From NCBI GenBank assembly GCA_965153355.1, contig OZ231127.1, positions 23,436,001-23,500,000 on the forward strand: a stretch of DNA of 64,000 nucleotides, given 5' to 3'. The notes beneath the pieces were generated by a model that saw nothing but the letters and a program-made list of their open reading frames with translations, was not told the DNA's origin and did not search any database. The stretch is from Flaccisagitta enflata (lineage: Eukaryota; Chaetognatha; Sagittoidea; Aphragmophora). Positions 12,500 through 24,066 of the stretch are shown here, piece by piece. Made by a program: the position numbers and the translations under genes. The number at the start of each line of letters is the position of its first letter. Positions within the stretch are counted from its first letter, which is position 1.

Positions 12500-13200
12500 G
12501 GGAAACCAGCTTCGGGCATTCGGATGAGGGCTACTTTTCCGTAATCGGGGTAACAGCGGAAGCTGAGAGGTTTTTAAATGCACTGTTATGTAATTTTGGC
12601 CTACTATATTGTTTTATTCTAAAGAATAAAATGATAGAAGCCGACAAGAGAAAGGTCAATGCATCACATCCACATCATACCTCATTGACTCAACTGTTGT
12701 GAGTTAGGCGTTTGGCGTTCATCGTGGTGGTCCGCAGGCCGCCCGTGTGGTGCGCCCAAACTGCCTAGACCACCTCATTGTCACTTCGCCGCCCTTCTCG
12801 GCAGATTTCTTTCCGCCCTCTCCTTTGATATCACCCCATCCGCCCTCTCTCAAAAGAAAACCATCAGTTTCCGAGAAAATAAGAATTCAGCGTTTTTCCC
12901 CGCTGTTTTAGTGGGTGGTAGATTCTTTCGGGGCACCCGGGCACAATATTCCCACCTTCAAAAGCAAATACTTGAGACAAAGAAAACAAAAAGAAAAAAA
13001 AGAAACATAAACACATAAAAACCTAAAAAAAAACAAAAAAACAAAAAAACAAACAGGTACCGGGCTGCTTCATAGAATGAAAGAATAAAAGTGAAGGGAG
13101 ACTGACTGAGAGAGATTATAAGTAAGAGGAGGACACTCAATTGGACAGGTGAAAACGATTGTATGATGATTAAAATTGCAACAGGTCAACGTCGAGCGCA
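12500..13200. other. No gene seen
   Basis: A short GC-richer strip (12700-12960) between AT-rich flanks, then an A-rich tract (12970-13050). Confidence 0.35.
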
Positions 13201-13206
13201 AAAAGA

Positions 13207-13292
13207 AAGAGAGAGAGAGACAGAGACAGAGAGAGAGACAGAGACAGAGACAGAGACAGAGACAGAGAAAGAGACAGAGATAGAGAGAACTA
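13207..13292. repeat. (AG)n/(ACAG)n tract
   Basis: Mixed GAGA and GACAGA units. Confidence 0.9.
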
Positions 13293-13299
13293 GCAGAAA

Positions 13300-14450
13300 A
13301 GAATGACAAATTGTTTATAGGTAAAAACAAGGAATGTAGGGAAGAGTGGAAGCAGAAAAAGAAAGCGCCACACACTTAACAAAAATCCAAAAACAAAATT
13401 ATGACCCCTGGTAGCTGGTGCCAGCTACAATGCCCATATTGAAGATCCTTAGTTTCATTACACTCTAATCTTATCAAAAAACTTATTCTTATTTTTTCTT
13501 GAGTAAGGACATTTTTTTGTTCGTCTGTCTGTTGATGATAATTACAGGTTTTATTTCACGATTGTTCTCAGCGTTTTTTAACTTTTTTTACAACGAGGGC
13601 AGAGCCCACTTATTTTCCCTGCAGGGAAACAAAAACGTCAAATTATCACCTCTCATCGTCATTTTTGTCAATTAGCCTGCTTGCTTATTTCCTGATGTTC
13701 ACCATGATTGATTCTTTGTTTATTGTCAATACTGGCAAGAATTGTTTGGAATTAAAACAATATTCATTAGGATGCACCTAAATGACAACTTATCACAAAA
13801 ACGAATATCTACAGTTAAGCTTGTTTATATCGCATGTAAAAAAACGAGACAAAATAATGGCTATAAGTGAAGCTGTTGTATTGCCAATATGGAGAAATTG
13901 GAGATAACTACAAAATTGCTGCTGGAACATTAAAATCCATAACTAAAAGGAGGCTCGGCTGAATATGTTTTTATCTTATGAAGTGGACAGTAGGAAAGGT
14001 GTTGGTTTACTTCCGAGATCCCCGTAATAGATTCTTCCTTACCGCGCCTCCTTACAAACTGAGCAGTTGCCATAGGAAACCCAACAATTTTAGTTGCTCA
14101 TATCTCTCGACTGCGGGTATAAAATCTACACGAAAAAAAAAAAAGATTATCAGTTCTTGGATGTCCTATCTACATGACGAGACAATCAAGTGATGTGCAC
14201 TTTATCTTGCCTTAAGCGAGGATGCATCATCTTGACTTGGTTATTTGTCACCATCTTCTTTTCGACTCTCAAAATCATGAATCCATCTCAGCAGACGAAT
14301 AATTTCTAACCAATTTCATTTTTAAAGGCAAAGCGTTATATCATTAAGGCGAGTCTCTGTTGCTTCTTTTGTACCGTAATTGAGGATGGTTTTCTAAATC
14401 ATAATTAACTCGGTTGTGAGAGCCGCCTTTATTCACCACTATTTTATCAC
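13300..14450. other. No gene seen
   Basis: Unique AT-rich sequence. A small palindrome, GTAGCTGG-TG-CCAGCTAC, lies at 13409-13426. A 71-codon plus-strand frame begins at 13978 without other support. Confidence 0.35.
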
Positions 14451-14451
14451 G

Positions 14452-14574
<123 letters not shown>

Positions 14575-14850
14575 ATTACGTTTAGACGATTTTTTTTTAA
14601 TTTCATATTTATTATCTACGGGTTTGTCTGCAAAAATCGAACCCCCTCAAAGTCATATTGGCCAGTACGTCAGTCTGAATGCCTTTTTTTCAGATTTGTC
14701 CTTGCCCTTTACGATTATTCATCATGTTTTGTATTCATATGCATATGACACAGTCTTATCATTTCATTATTGCACAGTGTACCAGAGAGTAGGTCTGTGT
14801 TTTCGTGTTACTTCCAGGGCTTTGAAATCGATGGATCAAAAGTGAATTAA

Positions 14851-14902
14851 GTGGTTGGTTGGTTGGTTTGTTGGTTGATTGGTTGATTGGTTGGTTGGTT
14901 TG
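14851..14902. repeat. (GGTT)n repeat
   Basis: TTGG/TTGATTGG units over about 50 bp. Confidence 0.9.
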
Positions 14903-15017
14903 AAAGCTGCTAAATATTTTCTTCCTAAAGTGTCCATGTGAATGTCATTCATTGATGAGGTTCTTGTTGCTTATTCTAAATTTGCAATTCGAGAGGGACA
15001 ACAAGTAAGTCGACCTT

Positions 15018-15082
15018 TGTAAGTCGCTTGCTAAGCGACTCAATAGATAGTGTGTACATCCGTCCGTCCGTACTCCCTACGC
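15018..15082 (-). mobile_element. Hairpin-element family, terminal fragment
   Basis: Perfect stem AGTCGCTT (15022-15029) and AAGCGACT (15033-15040), followed by CAATAGATAGTGTGTACATC and a short CCGT run. In the family's minus orientation this is the hairpin end plus the start of the tetranucleotide core. The stem differs from the usual AGTCGCGT/ACGCGACT by a matched pair of changes. Confidence 0.5.
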
Positions 15083-15211
15083 CCATCGGAGGGGAGGTGG
15101 ACTATCTACTCGACTTGCTGTCCCTGTTCACTCACAAGCGCTTTCTTATTTATCGAGTGTATGACCTTGTTAGATACTCGACAGCACACCTCTTCTGGAC
15201 ATGCTGGTAAT

Positions 15212-15300
15212 CATCGGATTACTGCTATCCTCACATGAAGCGTTGCAATACTTTCATGCTTGTATTTTGATGAATTATCATGTGATGATAGCAGTAAGGC
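15212..15300. repeat. Short imperfect palindrome (hairpin)
   Basis: TTACTGCTATC-TCACATGA at the left is answered by TCATGTGATGATAGCAGTAA at the right, with about 40 bp between them. Possibly a tiny MITE. Confidence 0.6.
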
Positions 15301-15375
15301 GTAAATAGGAGTGACAACGACGGCAATGACGATAATGAGGAAGACGACGACGACGATGACGATGGTGACGACTGT
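15301..15375. repeat. Degenerate (GAC/GAT)n tract
   Basis: Trinucleotide-rich stretch of GACGAC and GATGAC. Confidence 0.75.
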
Positions 15376-15504
15376 TGTGAACCCTAATCAAACAAGTGGA
15401 GGTTGCATCACATGTACTATCTTCACAAAAAAAATCTTTCCACTTCGAAAATGAGCATGTTTGTTGACTAGTTAAAGAATACCAGTTGATCGCAAGGCAA
15501 TCAA

Positions 15505-15645
15505 TATTAAGTGTGTGCATCCCCTGACTGAATCACGGCCGCCATTTTTTCAGGTAGCGATTTCTTGAGCTTCTTCAGGTACTCTTAAGTGATGCTGTCC
15601 CAAACCATTCACGCCATTTTTTTGATCTGCTCTTTCTCTATGTTT
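15505..15645 (-). pseudogene. Tc1-type transposase C-terminal relic
   Basis: The minus strand reads through VWDSIT, EYLKKLKKSLPEKMAAVIQS, G and T.Y, with three stops in between. This is the pattern at the end of Tc1 transposases (W..i....yl..L..SmP.R..avi...G..tkY). Only the last 40-45 codons remain. The catalytic DDE part is absent because an inverted-repeat element and unrelated sequence lie directly upstream. Confidence 0.7.
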
Positions 15646-15680
15646 ATACTTATAGCTCTAAAGAGACTCAACGAATCAGG

Positions 15681-15940
15681 GAAAAATAGGTGACATAAAT
15701 GAAGCCCTTCAAATTTGCAAGCGGTCTACGCAAACCGCATCTGTCTTGCTCAATTCGTTTAGAAGTAATTAAGAAAAGTGTGAAGTGATATCATTTGAAG
15801 ATTGTGTGGAATGGCAAAGGCGAAATTCAAATATTTCATTCAAAGTTGAATAACTTTTGAACGCGTTGAGTTAGAAAGATGCGGTTTGCGCAGACTGCTT
15901 GCAAATTTGCAGAGCTTTAATTTCGTCACCAATTTTTTAA
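15681..15940. mobile_element. Inverted-repeat (MITE-like) element
   Basis: Arms of about 55 bp at 15681-15742 and 15878-15940 are imperfect inverted copies (AAATTTGCAAGC, CGCAAACCGCATC). The outer part, AAAAATAGGTGACATAAA, resembles the inner end of the terminal repeats of the element at 4928-5919. No ORF. No clear target duplication was identified. Confidence 0.6.
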
Positions 15941-16125
15941 GGATTGGTCCAAAATAACCAGAGATATATGTTAAAATGTGCGGAAAGATTTTATTTGTGA
16001 AGATAGTATGTAGATACGAGAGACAGAAGAGAAGCAGAATCGAAAAAAAAGAAAAGAATTCTTCCAGGTATAAGGATAAGGAGAAAGGAAGAAAAGGGAC
16101 ATCCCAAATCCGCCCTCAAAATCCT

Positions 16126-16131
<6 letters not shown>

Positions 16132-16219
<88 letters not shown>
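16132..16219. repeat. (CT)n microsatellite
   Basis: Pure CT run. Confidence 0.96.
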
Positions 16220-16222
<3 letters not shown>

Positions 16223-16425
16223 CGTTCTCACTCTGTTTCTCTTCCATCCTATTTGTTTCCCCAATTCCTAAGTTTTTTTTTTACTTTTTGTTTCTCAATA
16301 TTGAGTTTTTTTTTCCTCCCCAGAATTTTTGTTTGAAGTGTGAAAAATATGAAGGAAAAATTTGGAGTCGCATCTTGAGGGGCTCTTTTCATAAATGGAA
16401 ACATGGAAACAGAGTGGAGAGTCCG

Positions 16426-16431
<6 letters not shown>

Positions 16432-16479
<48 letters not shown>
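16432..16479. repeat. (AG)n microsatellite
   Basis: Pure AG run. Confidence 0.95.
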
Positions 16480-16481
<2 letters not shown>

Positions 16482-16664
16482 TGTGTCACACTTATGATCG
16501 TGCCATTCATAAGATAATGACACAATAGAAAGAATCAACAATTCAGAGTTGAAACAATTTTACTAGGCCAAGCTTGAAAAATGAAAATTTCGATAACAAC
16601 ATAGATTGTTCATTCTTTTTGTGATTAGAATGTTGAGAATTACTGCAATAACTATGCTGGATAT

Positions 16665-16766
<102 letters not shown>

Positions 16767-17138
16767 ACTTTTCTGATGGTTCATTTTGAAGTCTTTGCTA
16801 CAAAAGCGGTCCTTTTCATGACCAATTATGGTTTCTCATATTTGTTGGCAAAACGTAAATTAGTTTCGCGAGGAAAATGCCTGAAAAGTGTCCCGGGCCA
16901 ACAAACTGACACTGCCGGCCCAATAGTCAAGGACCAAGAAAAAGTCAATTTTCTAGACGTCTCGCTAAATACAAAGTACACAACATAAAAAAAAAAACAC
17001 TCTTTCTTAGTCCCTTAGCTTTCATTCTCTCTCACCCAGACGCTCTTTCTGTCTCAGTTTCCCTGCTTGTCTGTTTTATTCTCTCAGAGCGTCATTCTCA
17101 AGTTATGTTAGCAAGTCCCTTTATGTCTTATTATGTCG

Positions 17139-17404
<266 letters not shown>

Positions 17405-17410
17405 GCTTAC

Positions 17411-17637
17411 CTTTGTGTCGATCCGCGTTTCGTGAGAGAGACGATTGCAACCAGCTTTCTGAGCATGGGAAAGAAATCCCAACCTGTTGGCAGCAATGAC
17501 TGAATTGCATTGAGACGTTTCGTCGATGCGGTTACGTCTAGTTCGCGATTCACGTGTTAAAAATCGATCGGCCTTGAGACTGGAGCAGTTGAAGAGAAGC
17601 GCCGTTGTATATATTTGGAGGGCAGATCGCTTTTTTA
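17411..17637 (-). CDS. Candidate minus-strand exon ending at a GTAAGC donor
   Basis: A minus-strand frame is open for about 75 codons from near 17637 down to 17411, where ACAAAG is followed by GTAAGC, a good donor. The peptide is of mixed composition (for example LLFNCSSLKADRFLTRES and GFLSHAQKAGCNRLSHETR) and is not repeat-derived. The first codons follow a TGA at about 17652, and the acceptor is not obvious (AAAAAG at about 17638 is possible). The CT array begins directly beyond the donor and would lie in the intron. Family not recognised. Confidence 0.3.
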
Positions 17638-17817
17638 ACGCCAGTATTCAAATTTAAGGCGATGATGCGATTGAAAATATTGCGAAAAAAAGAAATATCC
17701 CGTTGCGTGATTATCTGTTGCTTATTTTTTTGTAGTTTGAACAAGCGTTTAACAACGCGGTGGTTATCCAGAAAGAGGTGAACAGTGTATCCTCCAATAT
17801 CGAAAAATGCACTTCGA

Positions 17818-17931
<114 letters not shown>

Positions 17932-17934
17932 CAA

Positions 17935-18600
17935 TTTTGCAGCTATGCCCGTCAGTTGTTCAGTAAATTCAGTAAATTCAGTAATTTCAGTTAATCAGAA
18001 ACAAAATATATATACACCAATCTTCTTTTGGAATATAATGAATTGGACAATATCTGATGAGATCAACGGAAAATGAGGTGCATTCTGTTTTTCTGTACTG
18101 TCTTTTTGTTTGTTGGTTTAGTGTATGTTTGTTTGCTGTTGTTGTTTCTTTCTGATACTTTTTTCAAACTTGTTTTACACAATCCTCATTTGATTTTGGC
18201 TGGCTTGTATTGATGGTCATTTGATGAGGTATTTCAAATTTTCATCAAAATGAAAACAAGATCATTTTTTTTTGTTTTTTTTTTTATGTTTTTCTCTTAA
18301 TCCTATTAGATAGATTAAGAATTGCATGGACGAATTCTTTTTAAGTACATATGGTTTTTTGGTACGGTAGATTACTATTCCACAGGTTTTGGCATGAGAG
18401 AGAGAAAAAAGAGAGAGAGATGTATTAATGGAGAGAGAGATGTATTAATGGAGAGCCGGCCTTTTAGCTAGCTTTTTGTAACAGACGAAATAAATGTCGT
18501 TGTTCATCATAAGTTATTTGCACCGGGCGGAGGATTTCATGTTCCACTGCGCATTCGATAAGACGTTACATGCACCGGTCTCACGTCCTGGAGGAACAAA
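17935..18600. other. No gene seen
   Basis: Unique AT-rich sequence with a short duplicated GAGAGAGATGTATTAATG at 18411-18450. Confidence 0.4.
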
Positions 18601-18611
18601 AGCAGCTTTTC

Positions 18612-18829
<218 letters not shown>

Positions 18830-18909
18830 TTTCAATTTTTTCAATTTTTTCACAAATTATGAAAATACCTACGAGATAACGGTGAGTCTACGAGCACGGG
18901 TGAATCCAA

Positions 18910-19206
18910 ATGTTAAGCTGTAACGAGCAACTGTCATCATCGACTATTTTGGAGCTGTCATCATCGAATTACGTTGAGCTGTTATCATCAATAAACGAGG
19001 AGCTTCCATCATCATCTAACGTGGACTTGTCATCACCGACTAACGTGGAGCAGTTATCATCGACTAACGTAGTGGTCCCGAGTCCCGACATCGATGACCT
19101 TTATCCGGGGTTGACATTCATGTTGACCATGTTGCCATTATCTGGAGGGTTTCTTTCGCTTGAGAATTTGGTGTTAGTCCAAACTGCAGGCGGCCAATCT
19201 GGCTGA
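18910..19206 (+). CDS. 98-codon ORF built on a 24-bp repeat
   Basis: Plus-strand frame from ATG to TGA. From about 18920 to 19080 it is made of six or seven diverged 24-bp units (TGTCATCATCGAATTACG-type), giving an 8-residue Ser-rich repeat of the form ELSSSNYV / EELPSSSNV / DLSSPTNV. The remaining 40 codons are non-repetitive. No splice site, Kozak support or family was seen. It may be a minisatellite that happens to stay open. Confidence 0.25.
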   Translation: MLSCNEQLSSSTILELSSSNYVELLSSINEELPSSSNVDLSSPTNVEQLSSTNVVVPSPDIDDLYPGLTFMLTMLPLSGGFLSLENLVLVQTAGGQSG

Positions 19207-19209
19207 TAC

Positions 19210-19535
19210 CGTTTTTCGGTCCCTGGTGTAAATAAAAGAAAAGAGAAGGAATTTTTTTGTCTACTTTAAAAAAAAGAGAGAAACTGTAATTGTAAATGCG
19301 TTCAAAAATATTATATCGATAACAGAAGAAAAAAAAAGGAAGGGAGAAGAAATAAGCTCTTCAAATATTAAATTCCGAATCGTAAGACGAAGAAAAAACT
19401 TTGTTTCGGGATTCAAGTCATGATAACTGCAAAATCTCAGCTTGTCTCGACTCCAACCGACAGCGAGAGTGTAAAACTTTTTAAAGTCGTCCTTGTATCC
19501 TCCTCCTTCTCCTCCTCCTCGAGGAGGGAAAGAGA
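19210..19535. other. No gene seen
   Basis: Unique sequence, A-rich, ending in CTCCTCCT before the AG array. Confidence 0.35.
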
Positions 19536-19538
19536 GAA

Positions 19539-19638
<100 letters not shown>

Positions 19639-19729
19639 TGCGATAAGGAAAAAAGAAATAATAACAGCGGTGTATTTAGTCGTCGTTGTCCCTCGCACAG
19701 TTTTTGGTCCCCGTGGTCTTCTCGTCATT

Positions 19730-19840
19730 TCTCGTCGTCGTCGTCGTCGTCTGAGTTGTCACTCCGATATCGTGGTTGTCGTCGTCGTCGACGTGGTCGT
19801 CATTGCCTCCGTCGTCGTCGTCGTCGTCGTCGTCGTCTTA
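19730..19840. repeat. (GTC)n tract
   Basis: Two blocks of GTC/GTT trinucleotide repeats. Confidence 0.85.
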
Positions 19841-20000
19841 CTCTGTCTGATATAACCATCGGAAAGATGATGACATTGTAAGACGGGAAATCTTTTAAAA
19901 GAGGTTGGCTCACATGATGGAGGAAGGAAAGAAACAAAATTTTAGAGGCACGTCACGAGAAGAATGAAGATTTGGGGAAGTCGGATTATTCTATCAATTC

Positions 20001-20110
20001 TTTTTTTAGGTGCGACAAAGCACCTTTATAACTGGCTGTGTCCATTGGTTGGTTGGTTGGTTGGTCAGTCTGTCTGTTGGTAACGCATTCGTTCGACGAT
20101 CCACACGTCG
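20001..20110 (-). mobile_element. Hairpin-element family, diverged terminal half
   Basis: T-run, then a perfect stem AGGTGC (20008-20013) with GCACCT (20020-20025), then TTATAACTGGCTGTGTCC and a GGTT/GGTC tetranucleotide core. Same order as the hairpin end of other copies, but with a different stem sequence. Confidence 0.5.
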
Positions 20111-20430
20111 CACCTTATTGGCCTTCTTGCCTTTGTTGAAATCGTGTGCACGCTCTTCGGTAACCGGTTTTGACGGTCTGTCGGTCGAGACTCCCTTCAC
20201 TATTTGCATTTTAACGGCTTCTTCTAAAGGCTTCTTTAGGCCTCCGCTTCCCCCCCTACCCCCCCCCCCCCACACTCACAATTACCACAACGGCGTCTTA
20301 AATGAACGTTTTCACAGCTAGAGAGTCACAGACCAACCAGTCCACGGGCAGACGGACTTAGCCTCTCATACAGTCGCGAGTCCGCGATTAAACAAACTTA
20401 GGCCGAATACGTTACGGACGTAAATTGAGG

Positions 20431-20599
20431 CAAGGCCGGATACACGGCAGGACAGTCGCGGACGGTTGGGCTGGAGCAGTAATGCGAGAACCGTCCGGAA
20501 TTCAAAAATGTTACGGACGGACGGTCGGACCGACGGACCGACCTACCGACCTACCGACCGACACGGCAAGGTGTAGAGTCGCGTGTCCGCGACTAAAAG
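20431..20599 (+). mobile_element. Hairpin-element family (H), copy near 20.5 kb
   Basis: Begins CAAGGCCGGATACACGGC, then AGTCGCGGACGG, a (CGGA/CCGA)n core, and ends GTAGAGTCGCG-TGTC-CGCGACTAAAAG. The last ten bases of the 3' stem are the exact reverse complement of AGTCGCGGAC near the 5' end. In the INE-1/HINE class (non-autonomous Helentrons) subterminal inverted repeats, a tandem core and a 3' hairpin occur together; assigning this family there is inference. Confidence 0.65.
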
Positions 20600-20659
20600 T
20601 GATGCTATATTTTAATTCTTAAAGGTTGTTCACTGACAAATCAAGAACGTGACAAATCA

Positions 20660-20691
20660 AGCATGTGGAAACAAGTGACGTGGGGTGTCAC

Positions 20692-20737
<46 letters not shown>

Positions 20738-20860
20738 ACATTCAAAACGCTCGTTTTTCCCACTTTCGACTCGTACTTACAGTTGGACTGGCGGACCGAC
20801 GGACCAATGGACGGATGGACCGACAGAAGGACGGACAGTTGCGAGTTCGCATCTAAAAGT
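20660..20860 (+). mobile_element. Hairpin-element family, subtype with AC array
   Basis: Head AAACAAGTGACGTGGGG, an (AC)n run (20692-20733), then CTCGTTTTTCCCACTTTCGAC, a GGAC/GACC core and a weak hairpin AGTTGCGA/TCGCATCT followed by AAAAG. It matches, in the opposite orientation, the copy at 40437-40640. Confidence 0.6.
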
Positions 20861-21100
20861 AACAAGGCCGGATACACGGCTACCCAAGTCGCGTGCGGGT
20901 GGGCAGGGGCCATATTTGAGGTCAGTGGAGCATTTGGGCAGGAGCGGTTTAGCCAAAAACCTCAGAAACGCCGAAAAAGTAAAGTGTGACGGACGGACCG
21001 ACGAACCGACGGACGGACGGACGGACCGACGGACGGACGGACGGACCGACGGACGGACCGACAAAGCGCGGTGTAGAGTCGCGTAGCACGCGACTAAAAA
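20861..21100 (+). mobile_element. Hairpin-element family, full-length copy
   Basis: AACAAGGCCGGATACACGGC, AGTCGCGTGC at 20887-20896, GGGTGGGCAGGGGCC, GTAAAGTGTGACGGACGGAC, a CGGA/CCGA core and a 3' end with the perfect stem AGTCGCGT-AGC-ACGCGACT plus AAAAA. Near-identical in layout to the copies at 59.35-59.57 and 60.84-61.03 kb. Confidence 0.75.
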
Positions 21101-21387
21101 GTCGAAGAATACCATTTGAGACCCGCATAAGATTTCATTTTCCCTTTTTCGTGTGAAAGGTTGGGAGAAGTAGATCAGTTTTTCGGGTTGGATGGTACTA
21201 CGCATGAAATTTATAGGATTTACAGATTTGACCTAACCCTCTCAGAGGAAATTGAGGCATTGCAATATTTTCTTAGTCACAGAACTTTTAATCATTAGAG
21301 TTTATTTTACAAATCAATTTCTTATTTAGACAAATTCTAGATATAAAGTAGATTCTAGCTTCCTCTTTCTACCCCTCGTTGAGGTTT

Positions 21388-21519
<132 letters not shown>

Positions 21520-22420
21520 TGTCACGCGAATAAGACTGTTCTTAGCAGCTTTGAAGCTCGAATAAAGCTCAAGCAAGGGCGAAGTGCTCGACAACTGCGT
21601 CTATTAAACAACAACCTGCCTGCTTGACCGATAAGACCTCCTGCTTGACCGATAAGACCTCCTGTACAGGTTCAAAAGCGCAATAATGAATTGCCTCATT
21701 TAGAGTGCCTCGATCCTATTCTTTTTTTTTTCTTTTTTTTATTTTATTTTGAGAGAGTGACAGTGTCTTTCTGAAATGTCAAGAAGAAGAATCAATTTGC
21801 TCTAATGGTTATTAGTTTTAATCAGTTATGATAGCTCTCTCATTCTATTTCCCTCTCTCTATTTCTCTTTCTCTTTCTCTCTTTGTCTCTCCCTTTCTCT
21901 CATTTTCTCTCTCTCTCACTCTCTTCAGAAAGAGAATCAAAACTGGTTTTGGGTGGGAACTTGGAAATGATAGGCGTGATTTTAACTAGTTCAATACAGA
22001 ACAACAGCAATCATAAGTCATTAAAGTAATCGGATTTGTTTGACTTTTGATAAAGAAAACAAAGAAAAATAAAAAGAAAGTCCGACACAACTCAGCACAA
22101 GAGATCGACGGGCGAAATTGGGCCAGTGATAATTAAGGGGAGAACGAACCCCCCAAAAAATAAACATATATGTACATACATAAAATATAAAGATAAAAAT
22201 AATGAATGGACAAACAAACGGACAAATAATTGTGAGAAAAGGATATGAAAAAAACAAGGTCATTAGACCGAAGTCGCGTGCGTCGGTGCTTGCAGAAAAA
22301 ATCAGACAGACAAGAAAGACAAAAAAGTCAAAACAGTGAATAACTGTCCAACAAGTGCTTATTGAAGCCTTAAAATCTTTACAATGTCTTTAAAACGTTT
22401 AACATATCTTCTTAAACAAC
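21520..22420. other. No gene seen
   Basis: Includes a small direct repeat (CCTGCTTGACCGATAAGA, 21620-21662), a T-run and a CT-rich strip at 21850-21930. Confidence 0.35.
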
Positions 22421-22424
22421 TTTG

Positions 22425-22800
22425 TGACAGATGGACGGACAGACAAACCAACCATCCTACAGACCGACAGACCGACAGACTAAAAAGTGGCTTATAGAGT
22501 TGTGCAGCATGCAATTAACCATTAGAATATCTAAAATGTCTTTAGCTGGTGTAAGATCCGCCCCCCCCCTTGTATGATTTAATGACAAACGGACAAACCA
22601 ACAAACTAAACAAGAAGTAGCATACGGTGGTCTATAATGCATTAAAGAAATTTAAAAACATTAGAAATATCTTCAGATTGTGTAAAACGGCCTAAAACAA
22701 CTTAGTGACTGACGGACCAACGGACCGACTATAAAGTGGCATATAGACCGTCTAATCAATAATTCCTCATAGAGTCGCGTGACACGCGATTAAGAAAAAG
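22425..22800 (+). mobile_element. Two decayed hairpin-element 3' ends
   Basis: At 22430-22510 and 22705-22795 a short GGACGGAC/GACCGAC tract is followed by a 'TATAGAGT.GCG...' stem remnant and TAA. The second ends AGTCGCGTGACACGCGATTAAG. Confidence 0.45.
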
Positions 22801-22914
22801 AAGGGAAAAACAAACGAACAAAATAAACTAAGATCAAAAGAAATAAAGACAGAAAGAAAGAAAGAAAGAAAGAAAGAACCGTAGAAAATACTGTCTCGTA
22901 CCGTCGTTAGGATC

Positions 22915-23052
22915 TTGCCGTCCACGCAACTTCCGATTGAAGACGCCACTTCCGGTATGAATACGCCATCGCTACGCCAATCACGCCGACAACGTCACTT
23001 CCGGTGGCGCTGGTCCCATCGTCAGTCTGTGGATGCTATCTCTAATCACTAG
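22915..23052 (+). promoter_or_regulatory. Candidate promoter and non-coding first exon with ETS-type motifs
   Basis: Three copies of ACTTCCG(G) (22929, 22948 and 22997), the core of ETS/GABP sites common in housekeeping promoters, lie in a CpG-richer strip between AT-rich flanks. The strip ends CACTAG followed by GTAAGA at 23053, a good donor. Splicing to the TATAG acceptor at 24038 would place the ATG at 24067 just inside the next exon. Promoter function is inference; the motifs and donor are seen. Confidence 0.4.
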
Positions 23053-24038
23053 GTAAGAAAGTGTATTTAAACTATTATATACAGGAAGAGAAAGAGAGAG
23101 AAACAGAAGAGAGAGGGGGGAGGGATTGGTTAATGTCTACCAACTAACTAGCTAGTGTGTATCATCAGTAACTACCTCAATCAAATTCAAATCAATTGTC
23201 AACAAGTGCCAGCCAAATACACTCTACAGGTTCACTGCAATCTAGAATGCTTCAGGTTGGATTGCTTGATAAAATCTGCTGATTAACTGAAAATGCATCA
23301 GAGAATTAAGTATATCATCTGGGCACAAATGAATAGCAACGCCAACGAGAGAACAATGAAATAAATCGCAGTACAAAGGCGCCAAATGCCAAAACTATCA
23401 ACGATATTCCACAGTCCCCCCGTTGGAATCCCCATTCAACCCTGTCCCTACCGTCCGCCTAAAAAAAAAAGCGAGAGACCAGATCGTCACACAGTAGGCG
23501 AATGACGGACCGGCGGAAGGCGGCGCCAGGCAGCACTAGCGACGCAGAGGCGCCACGCCCGCGCTGTCACTTGTGAGCTGCGGACAGCAGCTCGCGTCCG
23601 GGATCAGCGACAGCGGCTGTAATCCGCTGCTGCTGATGTCATGACGCTGATACCCGCGTCCACCGTGATGTCGAGGCGAGAGGCCGACGGCGATGAGGTG
23701 GCAACAGGCGCCATCGCTTCTGTCGCCGCGGTTCGCCCGAGAAGACAAACCCCGCGAAAAAAGTCCTCAAAACTCGACGGGGGGGTTGAAAAAGACGCGT
23801 TGGGGAGGAAGGGGGTTGCCTCCCTGTAGCGTCGCGACAAGTCTTCGTCATCAAGAGTCTGGTTGGACCGAAGTCCGCCGTGGTCGCGGCGCCAACCTCA
23901 ACGGCCGCGGCCATAACCACGACCATTTCCACGGCCACTCTGCCGACGATTGTTTTGAAGTGCCTAAGACATAACTTCTACTTTTCTTGCTTTACATCCA
24001 TCTAAAGAATCCTCTATTTCTTCCTTTTGCTGGTATAG
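23053..24038 (+). other. Candidate first intron containing a CpG-rich island
   Basis: The left half is AT-rich with nothing recognised. 23500-23940 is strongly CpG-rich with overlapping open frames on both strands (up to 99 codons), none with splice or family support. It ends in a pyrimidine-rich tract TATTTCTTCCTTTTGCTGGTATAG. Confidence 0.4.
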
Positions 24039-24066
24039 TCTCGTCGTCTCGACCTCCGTTTAAACA

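Noticed and set aside
23604-23974. Overlapping frames of 60-99 codons on both strands in the CpG-rich strip
   Set aside because: GC-rich composition keeps all frames open; no splice sites or family match.
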